A model generated the notes under the pieces. That model was given only the letters and a program-made list of their open reading frames with translations, was not told the origin of the DNA and ran no database searches. Positions 60,120 through 64,000 of a stretch of 64,000 bases of DNA are shown in pieces. The stretch's first letter is position 1, and every line of letters begins with the position of its first letter. The stretch lies in the NCBI RefSeq assembly GCF_050750585.1, contig NZ_JBOJLM010000005.1, forward strand, positions 124,001-188,000. The letters run 5' to 3'. This DNA is from Salinimicrobium sp050750585. GTDB taxonomy: Bacteria; Bacteroidota; Bacteroidia; Flavobacteriales; Flavobacteriaceae. Made by a program: the position numbers and the translations under genes.

Positions 60120-61979
60120 TTAGTTCTTTCCTTCCATTTTATCTTTCAACGCCTGAAGTTCTGCGTTAACATCACCAATAGTAGTGTTGCTTTGAGCTTG
60201 TTGTGCAGCGGCTTTCTTTTGGGCCTGCTTTACAATTTGCTGCTCTTCTTCCTTGTGGATAGCAGTGTGAGATGCTACCACTCTCTTGAATTCTTTATTG
60301 AATTCAATGATTTGGAATTCTGCAGATTCTCCCTGCTTCAGTTTGCTTCCGTCTTCTTTTTCAAGGTGACGTTGCGGAACGAATGCAGTGATATCTTCAT
60401 TAAAGTCTATAGTCGCACCTTTGTCAACGATCTCTGTAATTGCAGCTGTGTGAGTAGTTCCTACAGCGAATTCAGATTCGTATTTATCCCAAGGGTTAGA
60501 CTCAGTTTGCTTGTGACCAAGGCTTAACTTACGTCCTTCTACATCTAATTCAAGAACAACTACCTCAAGTTTATCACCTACATTAGTGAATTCACTTGGA
60601 TGCTTGATCTTCTTAGTCCATGAAAGGTCAGAGATATAGATAAGTCCGTCAATTCCTTCTTCAAGTTCTACGAACACTCCGAAGTTAGTGAAGTTACGAA
60701 CGATACCAGTGTGTCTTGAACCTACAGGGTACTTAGAAGTGATGTCAGTCCATGGATCTGGAGTCAATTGCTTGATACCAAGAGACATTTTTCTGTCTTC
60801 ACGATCTAAAGTAAGGATTTGAGCTTCAACCTCATCTCCAACGTTCACGAAGTCCTGAGCTGAGCGCAGGTGAGTACTCCATGACATTTCAGAAACGTGG
60901 ATAAGACCTTCAACACCTTCAGCAACTTCGATAAATGCACCGTAATCTGCGATCACAACTACTTTACCTTTTACTTTGTCACCTACTTTAAGGTTCTCGT
61001 CAAGAGCTTCCCATGGGTGTTTGCTAAGTTGTTTAAGACCTAACTGGATTCTTGTTTTAGCCTCATCAAAGTCAAGGATAACAACGTTCAGTTTTTGATC
61101 AAGTTCAACGATCTCATTTGGATGGTTGATACGTGACCAGCTAAGATCGGTGATGTGAACAAGTCCGTCAACACCTCCAAGGTCAACGAATACACCGTAA
61201 GAAGTAATGTTCTTAACAGTACCTTCAAGTACCTGACCTTTTTCAAGCTGCCCAATGATCTCTTTTTTCTGCTCTTCGATATCGGCTTCAATAAGTGCTT
61301 TGTGAGATACAACAACGTTCTTAAATTCGTGGTTGATCTTAACAACTTTGAATTCCATTGTTTTACCTACGTATGCATCGTAATCCCTGATTGGTTTCAC
61401 ATCAATTTGTGAACCAGGAAGGAAAGCTTCAATACCAAATACGTCTACGATCATACCACCTTTTGTGCGACATTTCACGTAACCGTTCACGATAAGACTT
61501 TCGTCGTGTGCTTTGTTCACACGATCCCATGCCATAATAACACGAGCCTTACGGTGAGAAAGGATCAACTGTCCTGTAGCATCTTCACGAACATCAATCA
61601 ATACCTCTACTTCATCTCCAACTTTAAGATCTGGGTTGTAACGGAACTCATTAAGAGAAATTACACCTTCACTTTTTGCATTGATGTCAATGATCGCATC
61701 ACGATCTGTAATGTTGATCACTTTTCCGGTAACTACTTCATCATGTAAAGTGTCAACGAAATTTTCTGCTACAAGCTTTTCAAATTCTTCCAGCTTTTGA
61801 TCGTCGATAGGATCAATTCCTTCTTCGTAGTTGTGCCAGTTGAATTCCTTTAAGAATTGCTCAGGATCTTGTTGCTGTACCTCTGCATCAGGTTGAGACT
61901 TAGTCTCCATACCTGCTACCGGTTGAATTTCAGCGTTTTCAGAACCCTGAACTTCTTGATTTTTTGTTTCTTCAGCCAT
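60120..61979 (-). CDS. rpsA: 30S ribosomal protein S1
   Basis: The product has 619 aa. It helps the 30S subunit bind and unfold mRNA. Six S1 RNA-binding domains are visible, with the repeated DLGGVDGLVHITDLSW, EVAEGVEGLIHVSEMSW and ELEEGIDGLIYISDLSW signatures in the second half. An acidic, low-complexity N-terminal extension of about 60 residues (QNEVQ-type, rich in E and Q) is typical of Bacteroidota S1. The codon use is visibly biased as for a highly expressed gene. The 22-bp palindrome over the promoter suggests control. Confidence 0.97.
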   Translation of the reverse strand: MAEETKNQEVQGSENAEIQPVAGMETKSQPDAEVQQQDPEQFLKEFNWHNYEEGIDPIDDQKLEEFEKLVAENFVDTLHDEVVTGKVINITDRDAIIDINAKSEGVISLNEFRYNPDLKVGDEVEVLIDVREDATGQLILSHRKARVIMAWDRVNKAHDESLIVNGYVKCRTKGGMIVDVFGIEAFLPGSQIDVKPIRDYDAYVGKTMEFKVVKINHEFKNVVVSHKALIEADIEEQKKEIIGQLEKGQVLEGTVKNITSYGVFVDLGGVDGLVHITDLSWSRINHPNEIVELDQKLNVVILDFDEAKTRIQLGLKQLSKHPWEALDENLKVGDKVKGKVVVIADYGAFIEVAEGVEGLIHVSEMSWSTHLRSAQDFVNVGDEVEAQILTLDREDRKMSLGIKQLTPDPWTDITSKYPVGSRHTGIVRNFTNFGVFVELEEGIDGLIYISDLSWTKKIKHPSEFTNVGDKLEVVVLELDVEGRKLSLGHKQTESNPWDKYESEFAVGTTHTAAITEIVDKGATIDFNEDITAFVPQRHLEKEDGSKLKQGESAEFQIIEFNKEFKRVVASHTAIHKEEEQQIVKQAQKKAAAQQAQSNTTIGDVNAELQALKDKMEGKN

Positions 61980-62101
61980 TGCTGATAATTAATTTGTATC
62001 CTGTATTCTTCCGGAAGATATTTGCAATAAAAGAACACAGAAGTGTTTATAATATTGATTTTCAACCCTTTTAGTCTCCCGACCTATTGCTAAAAGGAGT
62101 G

Positions 62102-62132
62102 CAAAAATACAACTAATATTGACAATTGTCAA
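62102..62132 (-). promoter_or_regulatory. rpsA promoter
   Basis: On the minus strand TTG (62130-62132) and TATTTTTG (62102-62109) are 20 bases apart, matching TTG-N-TAnnTTTG. Predicted start near 62095, giving a leader of about 115 bases. Confidence 0.5.
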
Positions 62133-62136
62133 TATT
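62115..62136. promoter_or_regulatory. 22-bp perfect palindrome over the rpsA promoter, possible operator
   Basis: AATATTGACAATTGTCAATA (62115-62134) plus TT is perfectly self-complementary and overlaps the spacer and -33 TTG of the rpsA promoter. The TTGACAATTGTCAA form is like sites bound by MarR- or TetR-type dimers. No regulator gene is adjacent. Confidence 0.5.
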
Positions 62137-62139
62137 TTA

Positions 62140-62620
62140 GATATGAGAATCAGAAATTGTATAATGTATATTGTATAATGTGGATTCTAAGATGATCTTT
62201 GCATCACATCTTAAATGTGACTTTAGCCACGAATACACGAATCTTTTGAATCATTCATATTTCCCGCTGATTTCGCAGATATACGCAGATAAAAACGAGA
62301 GCTGCCAAAAGGATTCATCTTCAAATCAACAAATCTTCAAATCTTCAAATTAAGCCATTGGAATTTGGCCCTCCTGCGCTTTGGCTTCGGCGGGTAAATG
62401 CTTGTAATTTGAAATCAACCGGAACCTCTCGACTCCGCTCGAGGTGACATTTGAGAAAGTTGGAATTTGGTGCTTATTAATTGCTAATTATTAGATGTGA
62501 GATATGACATAGAAGATTAAGGAGCTGAAGGATTGTTTCCCGCAGATCACACAGATTATCGCAGATCTTCAAATCTTCAAATCAACAAATCTTCAAATCG
62601 ATAATTTTTGGCATTTGGTG
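62140..62620. repeat. Non-coding region of short dispersed repeats before cmk
   Basis: The stretch contains CTTCAAAT-type units in two clusters (about 62321-62350 and 62565-62600), GCAGAT/CGCAGAT phrases (62270-62290 and 62540-62565), and ACTCCGCTCGAGGTGACAT near 62430, a sequence typical of intergenic repeats in Flavobacteriia. No gene is credible here. Confidence 0.5.
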
Positions 62621-62625
62621 CTTTG

Positions 62626-63318
62626 TTAGTTACTAATTGCCTCCTTGTAAAGCTCCAGGATCTTCTCAAATTGTCCTTCAAGCGTGAGGTGGGAATTGTC
62701 TATTTCTTTTGCATCTTCTGCTTTTACAAGAGGGGAATCTTTTCGTGTGGTGTCTAAAAGGTCTCTTTCTTCGACATTTTCAAGCACCTCCTGGTAGGTC
62801 ACTTCTTCTCCCCTTTCAGAAAGCTCCTTGAACCTTCTCTGAGCACGCTCCTGGGCACTGGCTGTCATGAAAATTTTAAGCTCGGCATTTGGAAAAACCA
62901 CTGTCCCAATATCACGCCCGTCCATTACAATGCCTTTTTCCCTGCCCATTTCCTGTTGTTGCGCAACCAGCATTTCCCGCACCTGTGGCACCGCTGCAAT
63001 CTTACTCACATATTGGGAAACCTGCATTTGTCGGATCTCTTTTTCCACATTCTCAGCATTTAGGTACATTTCACCAAAACCCACTTCAGGATTAAAGATA
63101 AACTTCAGTTTTATAAGGGAAAGATCGGCTATAAGTCCGGCAACATCAAAATTATTTTCAGAAATAAATTTTTTCCGCAGCGCATAAAGGGTAACTGCCC
63201 TATACATCGCGCCAGTATCTACGTATACGTAGCCTAACTCTTTGGCTAGCTGCTTTGCCACGGTACTTTTACCTGTTGATGAAAACCCGTCTATTGCAAT
63301 GGTGATCTTTCTGGTCAT
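62626..63318 (-). CDS. cmk: Cytidylate kinase
   Basis: The product has 230 aa, normal length. It phosphorylates CMP and dCMP to the diphosphates. The P-loop IDGFSSTGKSTVAKQLA is at residues 8-24, YVDTGAMYRAVTLYAL near 35, and MDGRDIGTVVFPNAELKIFM near 133. It lies upstream of rpsA on the same strand, as in many bacteria (cmk-rpsA), though 646 bases and a separate rpsA promoter intervene. Confidence 0.96.
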   Translation of the reverse strand: MTRKITIAIDGFSSTGKSTVAKQLAKELGYVYVDTGAMYRAVTLYALRKKFISENNFDVAGLIADLSLIKLKFIFNPEVGFGEMYLNAENVEKEIRQMQVSQYVSKIAAVPQVREMLVAQQQEMGREKGIVMDGRDIGTVVFPNAELKIFMTASAQERAQRRFKELSERGEEVTYQEVLENVEERDLLDTTRKDSPLVKAEDAKEIDNSHLTLEGQFEKILELYKEAISN

Positions 63319-63360
63319 AAATGTTGGTTCTTCAGCTTAAAGAGCCAGAAATAAAGACTC

Positions 63361-63384
63361 TCAAAAATGCCATTTTTGGCACCT
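63361..63384. repeat. Dispersed palindrome, copy 8
   Basis: TCAAAAATGCCATTTTTGGC then ACCT, between cmk and lon, about 40 bases upstream of the cmk start. Confidence 0.6.
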
Positions 63385-63441
63385 CTGCAAAAATAGGTAT
63401 TTCTTACAGGTTTAAAAGGAAATCGTTCTTAAACAAAAAAA

Positions 63442-63460
63442 GCCCCGCTGTTAGCGGGGC
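63442..63460 (-). terminator. Rho-independent terminator of lon
   Basis: GCCCCGCT (63442-63449) and AGCGGGGC (63453-63460) form a GC-rich eight-base stem with a three-base loop; on the minus strand it is followed by seven T. Confidence 0.9.
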
Positions 63461-63477
63461 CTAGTTTCAATTACCTT

Positions 63478-64000
63478 CTATAACTGTTTAGGATTTTTAA
63501 CCTTCTCATCGAGGATAGCCAGGTCAATGACCTCAGACATTTCCTTCACATAATGAAAAGTAAGGCCATTAAGATATTCTTCTTTAATATCTTCTATATC
63601 CCTTCGGTTTTCTACACAAAGTATGATCTCTTTAATGTGGGCCCTTTTTGCAGCGAGGATCTTTTCTTTGATCCCGCCCACCGGAAGCACTTTACCCCGC
63701 AAGGTGATCTCTCCCGTCATGGCGATGCTTTTCTTCACTTTTCGCTGGGTGAATAACGACACAAGGGAAGTAAGCATGGTAATTCCTGCACTGGGGCCAT
63801 CTTTTGGAGTAGCACCTTCGGGCACGTGAATGTGAACATTATATTTCTCAATTACCTCGGGGTCTATCCCAAGGGCTTCAGCATTTCCTTTAATATATTC
63901 CAAAGCAATGGTAGCCGATTCTTTCATCACTTTCCCCAGGTTCCCGGTAATATTGAGGGAGCCTTTTCCTTTAGAAAGAATAGATTCAATAAACAGGATA
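63478..64000 (-). CDS. lon: ATP-dependent protease Lon, C-terminal part
   Basis: The gene runs off the window at base 64000; the reading frame is open to the edge. The visible part is the S16 protease domain: GKGSLNITGNLGKVMKESA upstream of HIHVPEGATPKDGPSAGITM, where the Ser in GPSAG is the nucleophile, and GGIKEKILAAKRA with the catalytic Lys. It degrades misfolded and regulatory proteins in the cytoplasm. The ATPase and N-terminal domains lie outside. Confidence 0.96.
   Translation of the reverse strand, partial: ILFIESILSKGKGSLNITGNLGKVMKESATIALEYIKGNAEALGIDPEVIEKYNVHIHVPEGATPKDGPSAGITMLTSLVSLFTQRKVKKSIAMTGEITLRGKVLPVGGIKEKILAAKRAHIKEIILCVENRRDIEDIKEEYLNGLTFHYVKEMSEVIDLAILDEKVKNPKQL

Noticed and set aside
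62171..62353. 60-codon open frame between rpsA and cmk
   Set aside because: It is composed of dispersed repeat phrases and has no coding character.
1..64000. Prophage, integrative element or antiphage defence island
   Set aside because: No integrase, phage structural gene, restriction system or other defence gene was seen; most genes are housekeeping or envelope genes.

Overview
The window looks like chromosomal DNA of a marine-type member of the Flavobacteriaceae (Bacteroidota). The grounds are: promoters with the Bacteroidota -7 box TAnnTTTG and no clear Shine-Dalgarno sequences; a type IX secretion type B C-terminal sorting domain on a giant surface protein next to a PorP/SprF-like protein and an OmpA/PD40 protein; a RecD-like helicase, DUF3822, DUF2911 and DUF389 proteins of the kind found in this group; and rnpB next to dnaX. 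I would place it near Gramella/Salegentibacter-type genera only as an inference. There is no prophage, integrase, intact IS element, CRISPR array or tRNA that I can support.

Layout. 1-6.2 kb: tail of maf, a small MscS channel, then a probable scavenging operon (secreted PIG-L deacetylase, 35-aa membrane peptide, Na+/solute symporter, Gfo/Idh/MocA dehydrogenase). 6.2-9.4 kb, minus strand: DUF2911 protein, kdsB, RecD-like helicase. 9.5-15 kb: a conserved operon ending in rsmD and a STAS-like protein, rnpB on the opposite strand, then dnaX-miaE. 14.9-19.1 kb, minus strand: pdxH-sixA-ppk1-ppx polyphosphate operon. 19.5-35.1 kb: surface-protein locus dominated by one gene of 12.2 kb, whose core is an exact-period 735-bp array coding for 35 HYR-like domains, followed by porP/sprF and ompA-like genes. 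35.5-38.9 kb, minus strand: CAP lipoprotein, then pyrR-pyrB-STAS-rnz. 39-49.3 kb: a DAGK-like/DUF389 fusion, a secreted protein with Fam20C/HipA-like kinase motifs, a lipoprotein, a fatty acid hydroxylase, a 51-aa ORF coupled to mgsA, an SDR/DUF2867 protein, an MFS transporter and a GMC oxidoreductase. 49.5-51.4 kb: DUF302, two rhodaneses, a small Cys-bearing membrane protein and OsmC (sulfur/redox). 51.6-59.9 kb: hydrolase, L,D-transpeptidase, LptA-like protein, Qnr-like pentapeptide protein, DEAD-box helicase, SDR, macrodomain, CurA-like reductase and an FN3-like lipoprotein. 60.1-64 kb, minus strand: rpsA, cmk and the 3' part of lon.

The most unusual signals are DNA-level. A dispersed palindrome with core AAAAATGNCATTTT occurs eight times in 64 kb, both between genes and inside coding sequences in different reading frames; one copy is a perfect 37-bp palindrome forming the C-terminus of the GMC oxidoreductase. 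In the giant HYR gene, repeat units 1 and 11 share 351 identical bases although they lie 7350 bp apart, which points to gene conversion or segmental duplication. At protein level the Fam20C/HipA-like secreted protein and the DAGK-like/DUF389 fusion deserve follow-up. Functions are inferred from remembered family motifs; no database search was possible.
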